Source: Brevundimonas sp. EYE_349 (lineage in GTDB: Bacteria > Pseudomonadota > Alphaproteobacteria > Caulobacterales > Caulobacteraceae). Taken from it: a stretch of 64,000 bases of DNA. A program made the translations under genes and the position numbers. Under the pieces are notes generated by a model. The model did no database searches. It was not told the origin of the DNA and was given only the letters and a program-made list of their open reading frames with translations. This document shows, piece by piece, positions 55,024 to 63,677 of this stretch (position 1 is the first letter of the stretch; the number at the start of each line of letters is the position of its first letter). Where the stretch lies: NCBI RefSeq assembly GCF_023147505.1, contig NZ_JAHXPB010000011.1, forward strand, positions 41,984 to 105,983, given 5' to 3'.

Positions 55024-56985
55024 CTAATGCGCCGCATCATCGAGCAGGGTCTGTTTCCAAAACAGCAGGCTGGTCCAGAAATAGTAGTCCTCGTTCTCCT
55101 TCTTGTGGAAGCCATGACCTTCGTTCTGCGCCAACAGATGCCAGGCCGTGCCGCCGTTGGCCCGGACGGCCGAGACGATCTGGTCCGCCTCTGACGCCGG
55201 CACGCGCGGGTCATTGCCGCCGGTCGCGACCAGCAGCGGTATTTTGATCTTGTCCACGCTGGTGAGGGGTGAGATGGCTTGGAGCTGGGCGCGCTGTGCC
55301 GGGTCGCGCTCGTCGCCGTATTCGACGCGGCGCAAATCCCGACGATAGGACTGGGTGTTTTCCAGGAAGGTGACGAAGTTGGAGATGGCGACGTAGCAGT
55401 TCGCCCCCTTCAGCCTGTCGCTGTAATGCACCGCTGTGGCATAGCACATGTAGCCGCCGTAGGAGACGCCGGTGACGGCGAACCGCGACGCATCCAATCC
55501 GGGATCGGCCTGCAACCGATCAAGGAAGGCGCCGATGTCCCGGACGGAATTTTCGCGCTGGAACGGCCCGTTGTCGAGATTGACGAAACGGGTCCCGTAT
55601 CCCGAAGATCCCCTCACATTGGGAAAGAACAGGGCCACGCCCAGTTCATTGAGCAGATAGTTCTGCGGCCCAAGGAAGTCGGGCCGGGTCTGGCCTTCGG
55701 GGCCGCCGTGGATATCCACGATCAACGGTCTCTTGCCGGGGAAACGCGCCGGATCGGGGCGATAGAGGAAGCCCGAGACCCTCTCGCCGTCGAAGCTTGT
55801 CACCTCGACCAACTGCGGCTCTATGTTGACAGCGGGGTCCAGGCCGCCGGTCTCGCTGGCGGTCCAGCGCGTCACGGCCAGGGTCTTGGGATCGATCGAG
55901 AAGGCGTCCCCCGACACCCGAGCCGACGAAAGACTGAGGCCGATCGCGCCCCACGGCGAAACCTGTATGGCCGACCCGATGCTGTAAGGGATGACGCCTT
56001 CCGGCAATCCGTCCACCGGACGGACGACGCCCGACGCCGTATCCAGTATCCGCACGCGCGACACGCCGGCGTCGTTGATCGCATAGACGACGAAACTGCC
56101 ATCCGGGGCCAGCGCGTAGTCACTGACATCCCAGCGCGGTTCGTGGCTGACCGGCACGAATCCGTCCTTGCCGATGCGTCCGAGGCGAAGGAAGTCGGAC
56201 TGCTTGTTGGACGTCACCCATACGCCGCCATCCGCACCATATTGCGGACCGACGTAGGACACCTGGGCCGTGGGATCCGTCAAAGCCGTCATTCGACCGC
56301 TGGCTAAATCCAACTCATAGACAACAGCGTTGTTCACGGACATCCGATTGAGAACCAGCGCCTTGCGCCCGTCCTTGGAAAAGTCGGCTATGTTCCAGCC
56401 GCCGCCGGACACCTGAGCGACCAAGCGTTCGCTGGAGGGGTTCGACGGATCGACGACGTAAAGATCCATGTCCGCCCCATTGCGTCGCGACGAGGCATAA
56501 CCGATCAGGCGGCCGTCCGGGCTCCAGGCTCCGAACCAGTTGCGGCTGCGCCCGTCTGTCAGGCGCGTCAGACGTCCGTCCTTCAGCGTGTAGAGTTGGT
56601 AGAATTCGTCACCGCCACTGTCCTTCTGCACCACCAGCGTGCGTCCATCCGGCGATGGGGCTCCAGTCAGGATCGGCTCGCCTTCGAAGCTGATCTGGGT
56701 GCGGGCGCCGCCAGGCGCCGAGACTGCGTGCAGTTGGTCGGTCGCACCGAACCGCGTCTTGATCAGCATCGACTGGTCGGCCGCATTCCACCCAAGGAAT
56801 GCGGCGCGGCGCGACTGCAGATAGGGCTGGGTCGCCGCCACCAGAGCGTCGGGAACCGGCGGCAGGCCGTCCGCAACGATGGCGGCGGGCTTGGGCGCCT
56901 CGGCCAGTGCGAACGGAACTCCGGCGACGGCGGAGAAAGACAAAACAAGCGCCAGCGTGAGACGGGACATCGGCGACCGCACCAT
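55024..56985 (-). CDS. Prolyl oligopeptidase-family (S9) peptidase, exported
   Basis: A 653-residue serine peptidase. A signal peptide (MSRLTLALVLSFSAVAGVPF, from the second Met at 56970) precedes a beta-propeller (IGYASSRRNGADMDLYVVDP and similar repeats) to about residue 390 and an alpha/beta-hydrolase domain. The triad is visible: Ser in GVSYGGYMCYA, Asp in GGNDPRVPASEAD and His in NEGHGFHKKEN. It would trim short peptides in the periplasm. It is downstream of the TBDR, past a strong hairpin with an oligo-T tract, and no clear ribosome site precedes either possible start. Confidence 0.9.
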   Translation of the reverse strand: MVRSPMSRLTLALVLSFSAVAGVPFALAEAPKPAAIVADGLPPVPDALVAATQPYLQSRRAAFLGWNAADQSMLIKTRFGATDQLHAVSAPGGARTQISFEGEPILTGAPSPDGRTLVVQKDSGGDEFYQLYTLKDGRLTRLTDGRSRNWFGAWSPDGRLIGYASSRRNGADMDLYVVDPSNPSSERLVAQVSGGGWNIADFSKDGRKALVLNRMSVNNAVVYELDLASGRMTALTDPTAQVSYVGPQYGADGGVWVTSNKQSDFLRLGRIGKDGFVPVSHEPRWDVSDYALAPDGSFVVYAINDAGVSRVRILDTASGVVRPVDGLPEGVIPYSIGSAIQVSPWGAIGLSLSSARVSGDAFSIDPKTLAVTRWTASETGGLDPAVNIEPQLVEVTSFDGERVSGFLYRPDPARFPGKRPLIVDIHGGPEGQTRPDFLGPQNYLLNELGVALFFPNVRGSSGYGTRFVNLDNGPFQRENSVRDIGAFLDRLQADPGLDASRFAVTGVSYGGYMCYATAVHYSDRLKGANCYVAISNFVTFLENTQSYRRDLRRVEYGDERDPAQRAQLQAISPLTSVDKIKIPLLVATGGNDPRVPASEADQIVSAVRANGGTAWHLLAQNEGHGFHKKENEDYYFWTSLLFWKQTLLDDAAH

Positions 56986-56996
56986 TCTGTTAAGGG

Positions 56997-57035
56997 AAAA
57001 AAAAGTAATGGGCCGCCGGACCTTGCCGGCGACCC
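56997..57035 (-). terminator. Terminator or attenuator between the TBDR and the S9 peptidase
   Basis: On the minus strand GGGTCGCCGG pairs with CCGGCGGCCC (one mismatch) around CAAGGT, followed by ATTACTTTTTTTT. It lies within the 63-bp gap between two genes that look like one unit, so it may lower peptidase expression relative to the receptor. Confidence 0.75.
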
Positions 57036-57048
57036 ACTGTTCAGGACG

Positions 57049-59763
57049 TCAGAAGCGGTAGCGTGCGCCAACCGTGACATAACGCCCGATCACATCGTAA
57101 TAGGGCGAATAGAGCGAGCCATTGGGCGGCGCCTTGTCGAAGAGATTGGTGGCGTTGGCGTACAGTTCCACGCCCCGCGCACCATAGTGATCCAGATCCG
57201 CAGTCAGGCCCAGGTCGACATAGGTGTAAGCCGGGATGTCGTTGTTCGAGATCTTGACGGTGCGGTTATAGAGACCCTGAGACAGGTATCGCGCCCTCAG
57301 ATCGACGCCGAACACCTCCCCTTTCCAACCCAGGTTGGCGTTCAGGCGGAAGTCCGGCACGCCCAGACCGAAGGCGTAGCCCTGCGACTTCACATATTCG
57401 ATCTCGCTAACGCCATCGTTGGTCGTCAGGGTGTTCACCCAGGTGCCCACCACGCGCAGGCGCAACCGGCCCGTCGCGCCCGGAACCCAAAGGTCGGCCG
57501 GCGACGAATAGGAGACTTCCGCATCGACCCCGTCGGTGTGGTACTCGGCCAGGTTCACATATGTGGAGCGGGTCCGCACCAGATTGCCGTTGGCGTCACG
57601 ATCAACGAAGGCGCACAGCGCCGTGTTGCCATTGAAGCAGCGCGTGACCAGATCCTGCGGCGCCACCGTGCCGATCACATTGTCGATCTTGATGTCATAG
57701 TAGTCGATCGACAGATTCAGGCTGGGGATCGACGGCGGCGAATAGGTGAAGCCCAGGGTCAGGGTGTCCGCCGTCTCGGGCGCGAGGTTCGCGTTCCCGC
57801 CTCCGTTGTTCAGCGTATAGACGGTCTGGCCCTTCAGCGGGTCGTTGATGTTGTTATATCCGGTGGTCGTCGTCGTGTAGAGCTCCGTCAGATTGGCTGA
57901 TCGGATGTCGCGAGACTGGGTGACGCGCCCGCGGAAGCCGGGGAAGAATTCGTTGGTCGCCCCAACTTTCCACGACCAGATCGAGCCTGTGGTGTCGTAG
58001 TCCGAGATGCGGGCCGCAGCATTGAACTCCAGATTGTTGAAGACGGGCATGTCGCGAACCACTGGAACCAGGATTTCGGCGAAGGCTTCCTTGACCGAGA
58101 ACTCACCCGCCATGGCCGAGAAGCTGAAGCTCTGGAACGCCTTGGCGGCGTCTAGGTCGCCCACGCGCTGATCCGTCTGCTCCTTGCGCGCTTCCAGGCC
58201 GACCGCGACGGACACATCGCCTGCAGGTAGGCTGAACGGTTCGCCCCGCAGGCTGACGCCGGCGACATCGAGCTTAGTCGTCGCCCGCATCTGCGGCGTC
58301 CCCGTCACGTAGTCGATCGCCGCTTGCGACGGCGCCCCCACCCCAAAGAGGTTGATCGGGACGCAGCCGGAGTTGGCGTTGGTGAGCGTGACGCGGCAGA
58401 CGGCCTTGTTGGTGACCGGATCGATGACGGAATCGACGGCCTGAGCATAGGGCGTGGTCAGCAGGAAGCCGGGCGTGTCGATGTTGTTCTGATATTCGCC
58501 ATGGCTGTAGTAGGCGCCCCAGCGCCAGTTGGAGCCGAACTCGCCGTCCAGAGCCAAGGTCGCCTGGGTGGTGACGCGCTCGAAGTCGATACGCGAAAAG
58601 GCCAGATCGGAGTTGAATCGGCCCATGGTGAAGCTGGTCTGACCGGCCGCCGCCATCTGCTGCTTGATCGCGGTCGGCAGGAAGGCGTTGTCGATCTTGA
58701 TGTTGAGATTGCCGCGGTTGTGGTCGCCAAACCAGATGTAGTCGTTCCACATCCGCGAATGACGCACGTCGGCTGTCAGGCGCAGCTTGTCCGACAGATC
58801 GTAGGTTACGCTCGCCAAGCCGGTGTAACGCTTCTGGGGCGTGACCAGCGGGCTGAGATCATCATTCGAAGGCCCCTCGCCGCCAACGGTGTTGGAGCCG
58901 ACGACCCGCCCATAGTTGAAGGACCGAAGGGTGCCGTCTGGATTGAACACCTTGCCCGCGTTGACGCCGGACATGATCAGGCCGCCATAAGCCGCATTTG
59001 CGAAGCCGACGTTCGGCACGGTGACAAAGCCGCCCGCGCCGTCGGAAACCTGAGCCCAGCGCCCGATCGCCGGGCGCGCGACCTTAGGCGTCACACCGGC
59101 ATTATCCAGATATTCTCCACCAATGACGAAATGGCCGCGATCGCCGGCGAACCCGGTCCCCCAGGCACCCTCGAAACGCTTTTGCTCCGCATCGTCGAAG
59201 GACGAGATGCCATACTCGGCGCCCAGCTTGCCGCCCGTGAAGGTGCGGTCGATCCCGATGTTGACCACGCCGGCCACGGCGCCCGAGCCCCAGGCAGCCG
59301 AAGCGCCTCCGGTGACCACGTCCACGCTCTTGACCAAGACTGCGGGGACGCTGTTCAGATCGTTCTCGCTGGACACGCGGCGCCCGTCGATCAGGACCAG
59401 GGTCCGGCTGATCCCAAGACCGCGCAGATCGACCGGAGCGTTGCCCGCGCCGGTGTTGGTGCCGGTCGTCTGCGGTGAACTGGTCGCCTTGAACTGGGGC
59501 ATGTCATTCAGCGCCGCCGCGATGTTCGGGCGGGCGCCGACGGACAGGTCTTCTGCCGTCAGCCGGATGGTCGGCGTCGGAGCCTGGAAGCCGGCGCGGT
59601 CGATGCGCGATGCGGTGACCACGATATCATCGACCGAGGCGGCTTCGGCCGGTTTGGGATCAGCTTCCTGCGCGACGGCGGCGCTGGCGCAGGCCATCAG
59701 TGCAACCAGGCTGGCGCAACTGGTCAAGGAACGAGCGAAACGAGACAAGGCGAGACTCCTCAT
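57049..59763 (-). CDS. TonB-dependent receptor under glycine-riboswitch control
   Basis: A 904-residue receptor without an STN domain. Signal peptide (MRSLALSRFARSLTSCASLV, cleaved near AVAQE), then DDIVVTASRIDRAGFQAPTP, plug (ISRTLVLIDGRRVSSENDLN, VDVVTGGASAAWGSGAVAGV) and barrel ending VTVGARYRF. The plug style (GGASAAWGSGAVAGVVN) is that of receptors often paired with peptidases. ATG 59763 has GGGGAGGGG 11 bases upstream, inside a possible hairpin; TTG 59748 with GAGGAG 7 bases upstream is an alternative start. With S9 peptidase downstream, a peptide ligand is likely. Confidence 0.9.
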   Translation of the reverse strand: MRSLALSRFARSLTSCASLVALMACASAAVAQEADPKPAEAASVDDIVVTASRIDRAGFQAPTPTIRLTAEDLSVGARPNIAAALNDMPQFKATSSPQTTGTNTGAGNAPVDLRGLGISRTLVLIDGRRVSSENDLNSVPAVLVKSVDVVTGGASAAWGSGAVAGVVNIGIDRTFTGGKLGAEYGISSFDDAEQKRFEGAWGTGFAGDRGHFVIGGEYLDNAGVTPKVARPAIGRWAQVSDGAGGFVTVPNVGFANAAYGGLIMSGVNAGKVFNPDGTLRSFNYGRVVGSNTVGGEGPSNDDLSPLVTPQKRYTGLASVTYDLSDKLRLTADVRHSRMWNDYIWFGDHNRGNLNIKIDNAFLPTAIKQQMAAAGQTSFTMGRFNSDLAFSRIDFERVTTQATLALDGEFGSNWRWGAYYSHGEYQNNIDTPGFLLTTPYAQAVDSVIDPVTNKAVCRVTLTNANSGCVPINLFGVGAPSQAAIDYVTGTPQMRATTKLDVAGVSLRGEPFSLPAGDVSVAVGLEARKEQTDQRVGDLDAAKAFQSFSFSAMAGEFSVKEAFAEILVPVVRDMPVFNNLEFNAAARISDYDTTGSIWSWKVGATNEFFPGFRGRVTQSRDIRSANLTELYTTTTTGYNNINDPLKGQTVYTLNNGGGNANLAPETADTLTLGFTYSPPSIPSLNLSIDYYDIKIDNVIGTVAPQDLVTRCFNGNTALCAFVDRDANGNLVRTRSTYVNLAEYHTDGVDAEVSYSSPADLWVPGATGRLRLRVVGTWVNTLTTNDGVSEIEYVKSQGYAFGLGVPDFRLNANLGWKGEVFGVDLRARYLSQGLYNRTVKISNNDIPAYTYVDLGLTADLDHYGARGVELYANATNLFDKAPPNGSLYSPYYDVIGRYVTVGARYRF

Positions 59764-59770
59764 TTGAAAC

Positions 59771-59792
59771 GACGCCCCTCCCCAGGGGTGTC
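59771..59792 (-). promoter_or_regulatory. Possible expression-platform hairpin masking the TBDR ribosome site
   Basis: On the minus strand GACACCCC and GGGGCGTC pair (one mismatch) around TGGGGA. The purine tract GGGGAGGGG that should act as Shine-Dalgarno is partly inside the stem. This would suit a glycine-dependent translational switch. Structure not computed. Confidence 0.5.
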
Positions 59793-59825
59793 TGCTGCGA
59801 GCGACGCTCTGACGGCGCCGTTTCG

Positions 59826-60004
59826 CCCCCGCTGTCATCGGGCCTGAGAGCTTCGGGCGCGCACGCCCTTTCTCCTTCGGCGAGGTCGCGTCCCCCGGAC
59901 GGACCTGCTCTCCAGCGTTTCATCAGCAAGGCGGTCCGTTTGCCTGAGCGTTTCCGGGGCGGTTGCGCCTTCGGCGTCGGCCTGCACCGATCTCTCCCGC
60001 CTTG
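59826..60004 (-). ncRNA. Tandem glycine riboswitch
   Basis: Two glycine aptamers lie in series on the minus strand. Aptamer 1 (60003-59928) has a 7-bp closing stem AAGGCGG/CCGCCTT and the conserved blocks GGGAGAGA, GCCGAAGGCGCAA and GGAAACGCTCAGGCAAA. Aptamer 2 (59917-59830) has closing stem CGCTG/CAGCG and blocks CTGGAGAGC, CGCCGAAGGAGAAAG and GAAGCTCTCAGGCC. The 10-base linker is short, as in known tandem forms. Such RNAs bind glycine and usually turn on glycine cleavage or transport genes. Here the next gene is a TBDR starting 63 bases later. Confidence 0.95.
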
Positions 60005-60035
60005 CAGGCATGAGTAAGATTGACCCGATAGCGAC

Positions 60036-60041
60036 TGTCAA
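60036..60041 (-). promoter_or_regulatory. Candidate -35 element for the riboswitch transcript
   Basis: TTGACA on the minus strand (60041-60036). A start about 30 bases further would fall at or just before the riboswitch 5' end near 60006. The -10 region (CTTACT at 17-base spacing) is weak. Confidence 0.45.
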
Positions 60042-60083
60042 ATCAGCTAAAATTGGTATAATCGTTCCCGCAGCGCGCAAATT

Positions 60084-60102
60084 TTAGGGATAAAATCCCT
60101 AA
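60084..60102. promoter_or_regulatory. Inverted repeat upstream of the riboswitch promoter
   Basis: TTAGGGAT-AAA-ATCCCTAA, a perfect 8-bp inverted repeat with 3-base spacer, 43 bases upstream of the candidate -35. It could be an operator, or a terminator remnant for the SBP gene that ends at 60216 on the same strand. The remainder of 60103-60215 shows nothing I can name. Confidence 0.45.
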
Positions 60103-60215
60103 TCCCGAGCCAGTCGCTTCCCGTGAGTTGTGCAACCCACATGCATGTCGGGCTCGTGACAGGATAGTGACAGCAAACGCCGCCTCTGCACTTTTGAAGT
60201 TATCCACAGAAACCG

Positions 60216-61328
60216 TTAAGGCGCGGAAATGTCCGAAGGCGCCCTTGTCGCCATCCGCATCGCTTCGCTCCACCGGCCGAGGAGGCGCGTGCGGCGCGCT
60301 TGATCCAGATTAGCCAGCAAGGCGGGCCCAACCCTTATCGGCCGAGCGCCCGGCGCGGCTGTACGCAAGGGCGTATCAACATCGTTGCGCACTGGCCGAA
60401 TACCCAACGCGCCAATCACCCTTTGACCTTCACGGGATAACAGGAAATCCAGAAACAATTTCGCCGCGTTGGGATGGCCGGCGTTGCGCGGGATGAAGGC
60501 GACCCGCGATACGGACAGATGATAATCGCTGGGCGTGATCAATCCGATCTGCGGCGCTTCGGCAGCCCACGAAGCGGCATAGGACTGGTTCATATTATAG
60601 GCGAAGGCCATCCGCCCATCCGCGATCTGCCCCATCATTCGCTTGCCCGAGGTGTCGAGCCTAGGCCGCGACGCGCCCAGCGCCTCCATCAGCGGCCAGG
60701 CGTCTGGATAGATCTGAACGTCCGCCGACAACTGCATCAAGCCGACGCCGCTCTGCTCGGCGTCATACATCGTGATGCGGCCATCCAACACGCCGGAGCG
60801 CGCATCGAGCAGACGAAGCAAATCCGCATGGCTGCGCGGCACGACATCGTCTGCAATCCGCTCTCGGTTATAGACGAAAACTATCGGCTCCGCCGTCAGC
60901 CCATAACCTTGGTCGCGCCAGACCGAACCATCCGGCATGGCGGCTCGATGCGGCGACTTGTAGACTTGAGCATAGCCATCATTGATGAGCTTGACCTGAA
61001 CGTCCATCGCCGTGCTCCAGACTAGGTCCGGTCCCGTTCGTCCTGCGTCCGCCAGCGCTCGCACCCGCTCAGCGATCTGAGTGGAATTGATGTCCAGGAG
61101 ATGCACGGCGATCTGGGGCCAACGCCGACGAAACGCACCCACCACCGGCCCCATCAGGCTGGTATTGGTGATAACTTTCAGCGCGCCTTCCCGACGCGCC
61201 ATCCACCGGACACGCTCCGCCGTACCAACGCCTTGCGGCTCGAACGAACAGGCTGTGCTCAATCCCCCGCCGCTTGCCGCCAAGCCGCCGGCCAGCCCCC
61301 GAAGCAGATATCGGCGATCCGGCTTCAA
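60216..61328 (-). CDS. Extracellular solute-binding protein, PgtC/iron-type family
   Basis: A 370-residue periplasmic binding protein with N-terminal DRRYLLRGLAGGLAASGGGL, a Tat-like signal. The domain reads ALKVITNTSLMGPVVGAFRR, DLVWSTAMDVQVKLINDGYA, YGLTAEPIVFVYNRERIADD and FLDFLLSREGQRVIGALG near the end. I place the start at TTG 61328; upstream codons of the open frame would collide with the response-regulator gene and are not protein-like. No permease or ATPase gene is nearby. It is divergent from a two-component pair, an arrangement like PgtC with PgtB and PgtA, so it may be a ligand sensor rather than a transporter part. Confidence 0.8.
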   Translation of the reverse strand: MKPDRRYLLRGLAGGLAASGGGLSTACSFEPQGVGTAERVRWMARREGALKVITNTSLMGPVVGAFRRRWPQIAVHLLDINSTQIAERVRALADAGRTGPDLVWSTAMDVQVKLINDGYAQVYKSPHRAAMPDGSVWRDQGYGLTAEPIVFVYNRERIADDVVPRSHADLLRLLDARSGVLDGRITMYDAEQSGVGLMQLSADVQIYPDAWPLMEALGASRPRLDTSGKRMMGQIADGRMAFAYNMNQSYAASWAAEAPQIGLITPSDYHLSVSRVAFIPRNAGHPNAAKLFLDFLLSREGQRVIGALGIRPVRNDVDTPLRTAAPGARPIRVGPALLANLDQARRTRLLGRWSEAMRMATRAPSDISAP

Positions 61329-61384
61329 CCTTCGAGCTTTCGGGCTATGGTGTTGCGCATGATCCTTCGTCCCCTGTCGTCGCC

Positions 61385-62047
61385 ATGAAAATACTCGTCG
61401 TCGAAGATGACAAGGCGCTAAGCCATTCCCTTGAGGCCAGCCTCGTGGAGAGCGGCTTTCAAGCGACATGCACCCACAGCGGCGAACAGGCATTGCAGAT
61501 GGAAAGCGTCGGCGGGTTCGACGCCGCCGTACTGGATATAGGCCTGCCCGACATCGACGGCTTTGCGGTTCTTGCGGCGCTTCGCCGCCGAGGATCTTCG
61601 ATGCCGATCTTGATGCTCACGGCCCGCGACGCCCTGGGCGATCGCGTCGCCGGGCTGGATTTGGGGGCCGACGACTATCTGGTCAAACCCTTCGCCCCCG
61701 TCGAACTGACGGCGCGACTTCGCGCCATCGTGCGACGCCGCCAAGGACAGGCCGCGGGCGCCGTTGTCGTCGGCACCCTCTTCTGCGACTGGCGAACCGG
61801 GCGCGCCTCGGTCAATGATCGCGACTTGGCTCTCCGCCCCCGCGAATGGGCGACCCTTCGCGTGCTGGCGTCCCGACCTGGGCAGGTGGTGGATCGCGAC
61901 CTTCTGGCGGCCGAAGTCTTCCCTCAGGATGAGGCCCCCTCCTTGAATGCCTTGGAAATCCACGTGGGCCGACTTCGGCGCAAGCTTCAGCCTGATGGCC
62001 CTGCCGTGACGAACATCAGGGGACGCGGGTATCGCCTCGATCCATGA
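61385..62047 (+). CDS. Response regulator, OmpR family (TctD-like)
   Basis: A 220-residue regulator starting MKILVVEDDKALSHSL at ATG 61385. The receiver has the acidic pair VEDD, phospho-Asp in AAVLDIGLPDIDG (near 51) and Lys in DYLVKPFAPVE. The winged-helix part has LRPREWATLRVLASRPGQVV, LNALEIHVGRLRRKL and ends NIRGRGYRLDP. It overlaps the histidine kinase start by 4 bases. It probably controls transport genes elsewhere or the divergent SBP gene. Confidence 0.92.
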   Translation: MKILVVEDDKALSHSLEASLVESGFQATCTHSGEQALQMESVGGFDAAVLDIGLPDIDGFAVLAALRRRGSSMPILMLTARDALGDRVAGLDLGADDYLVKPFAPVELTARLRAIVRRRQGQAAGAVVVGTLFCDWRTGRASVNDRDLALRPREWATLRVLASRPGQVVDRDLLAAEVFPQDEAPSLNALEIHVGRLRRKLQPDGPAVTNIRGRGYRLDP

Positions 62048-63444
62048 ACAGCGCCGGGTCCAAGTCGTCCCATAGTCTGGTCATAAGGCTGTTGATCGCG
62101 CAGGTCGTTCCGCTGGCGATCCTGGCCATCGTCGTGCTGGCGGTCGGCGCCTGGACGGCCCAACGCATCGTGGCCGACAACTCGGACCGCCTGCTGGCCG
62201 GCGCGCTTCAAACCATAAGAGCGACAGTGTCTGTTGAACGCGGACACATCACCGTCGATGTCGCACCTTGGACACTCGCGCTTTTGGACGGCCCCGAACG
62301 CGACGCCGTCTTTTACAGCGTCCGCGACGGCGATCAGTTGGTCACGGGCTATGCAGATTTGCCAAACCTGCCTCAGGCCCAGCAAGAAGAACCAGTCTTC
62401 GCCGACCTGTCCGTGAGGGGTGTTCCCGTGCGGATGGTTCAGCAGACACTGAACATCCCCGGGCACGCCGCGCCCATTAGCGTTTCCGTAGCACAAAGCT
62501 TGGATTCCCGCAGCGCCAGCCTGCGTGAACTCTACCGCAGCCTTTTGCTGCCGCCGGCTCTCCTGGTCGTGCTCGCTGCCCTTCTGGTCTGGCCAGCGCT
62601 GCAATGGGGCCTGAACTCGCTCAAGCGTCTTATCGATGATCTGACTCGTCGCCCCGGCATTTCAACGGCCTTCGCGCCGGCCGACATCGACTTGGCGCCA
62701 CGCGAGTTCTGGCCCGTCCTAACCGCCTTCAATCATCTTCTCGCCCGGCTTGAGACATCGACCGCCGGCGTTCAAAAATTCGCGGCGGATGCTTCGCACC
62801 AGTTGCGCACCCCTCTCTCGGTCGTTTCCGCAAATCTTGCGCTGCTCACTGACTCGCATCACCCTTGGACGCCTCAGCAAAAACGATTGATTGACGACTC
62901 TCGCGACGCCGTTCGTCGTATGACGCGCCTCGTCGAACAGTTGCTGTCGACGGCGCGAGCGGACGCCGCCCGCATCAGTACGTCCGCTGACCTCGGCCGC
63001 GCCGCCCGGCGCGCGTGTCAGGTCGCTCGTGCGCGCCGAGACTTTCCAGACGGCGCCCTGCGCCTTCGCCTTGCAACCGAACCTGTCATCGTCCTCGGCG
63101 CGGAGGATCTGATCACTGAGCAGATCCTCAACCTCATCGACAACGCTTTTCACCACGGCGCCGCGCCCGTTTTCGTGCATGTGCGCGCCGCAGGCTCGGT
63201 CAGCGTTTGGGATCATGGTAAAGGGGTCTCGGAAACCGCTCTCCCCCACCTCGCCAACCGCTTTTTCCGCGCGAACACGACAGACACTCCAGGATCAGGC
63301 CTAGGCCTCGCCATCGTTTCCTCACTCGCCAAGGCTCAAGGCGGCGAGTTCGAACTACGCAACCGCGACGGCAGACGAAGCGGCCTCGTCGGCCGGCTTG
63401 TTTTTAAAAAGCAGCAGAACAATCTTGGCCTGACGTCCAATTAG
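62044..63444 (+). CDS. Sensor histidine kinase (TctE/QseC-like)
   Basis: A 466-residue membrane kinase. Two membrane segments (LLIAQVVPLAILAIVVLAVG near 16-35; LLLPPALLVVLAALLVWPAL near 163-182) flank a periplasmic 2CSK_N-like sensor. The H-box is KFAADASHQLRTPLSVV near 260, and HATPase motifs are NLIDNAFHHG, VWDHGKGV and GSGLGLAIVSSLA. TctE-type kinases sense organic acids through a periplasmic binding protein, which fits the divergent SBP gene. Confidence 0.92.
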   Translation: MNSAGSKSSHSLVIRLLIAQVVPLAILAIVVLAVGAWTAQRIVADNSDRLLAGALQTIRATVSVERGHITVDVAPWTLALLDGPERDAVFYSVRDGDQLVTGYADLPNLPQAQQEEPVFADLSVRGVPVRMVQQTLNIPGHAAPISVSVAQSLDSRSASLRELYRSLLLPPALLVVLAALLVWPALQWGLNSLKRLIDDLTRRPGISTAFAPADIDLAPREFWPVLTAFNHLLARLETSTAGVQKFAADASHQLRTPLSVVSANLALLTDSHHPWTPQQKRLIDDSRDAVRRMTRLVEQLLSTARADAARISTSADLGRAARRACQVARARRDFPDGALRLRLATEPVIVLGAEDLITEQILNLIDNAFHHGAAPVFVHVRAAGSVSVWDHGKGVSETALPHLANRFFRANTTDTPGSGLGLAIVSSLAKAQGGEFELRNRDGRRSGLVGRLVFKKQQNNLGLTSN

Positions 63445-63457
63445 GCATCACAAAAAG

Positions 63458-63489
63458 CGAGACCCTCCAAAAATCTTCGAAGGGTCTCG
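63458..63489 (+). terminator. Terminator after the histidine kinase
   Basis: CGAGACCCT (63458-63466) pairs perfectly with AGGGTCTCG (63481-63489), followed by TAAGAAATAACTTTTTAG. It begins 13 bases after the kinase stop. Confidence 0.7.
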
Positions 63490-63596
63490 TAAGAAATAAC
63501 TTTTTAGTCAGCGACTTACCTGCCACTTCGGAAGCGATATCGAAAGCTCCCGAAAGGCCTGAATTATGCCCACTCGATTGTCCAATAGACCCGAAG

Positions 63597-63620
63597 GCGC
63601 TGATTTATCAGCGTCTTTTC
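63597..63620 (+). terminator. Second terminator-like hairpin in the low-GC spacer
   Basis: CGCTGA-TTTA-TCAGCG (63598-63613) followed by TCTTTTCTTTG. It lies in a 233-bp gap (63445-63677) that holds no gene and is more AT-rich than the rest of the window. Confidence 0.6.
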
Positions 63621-63677
63621 TTTGATCTACTGAATATGCCGTCAGCGATACCGACACTTATGCACGACTACTGAAAA

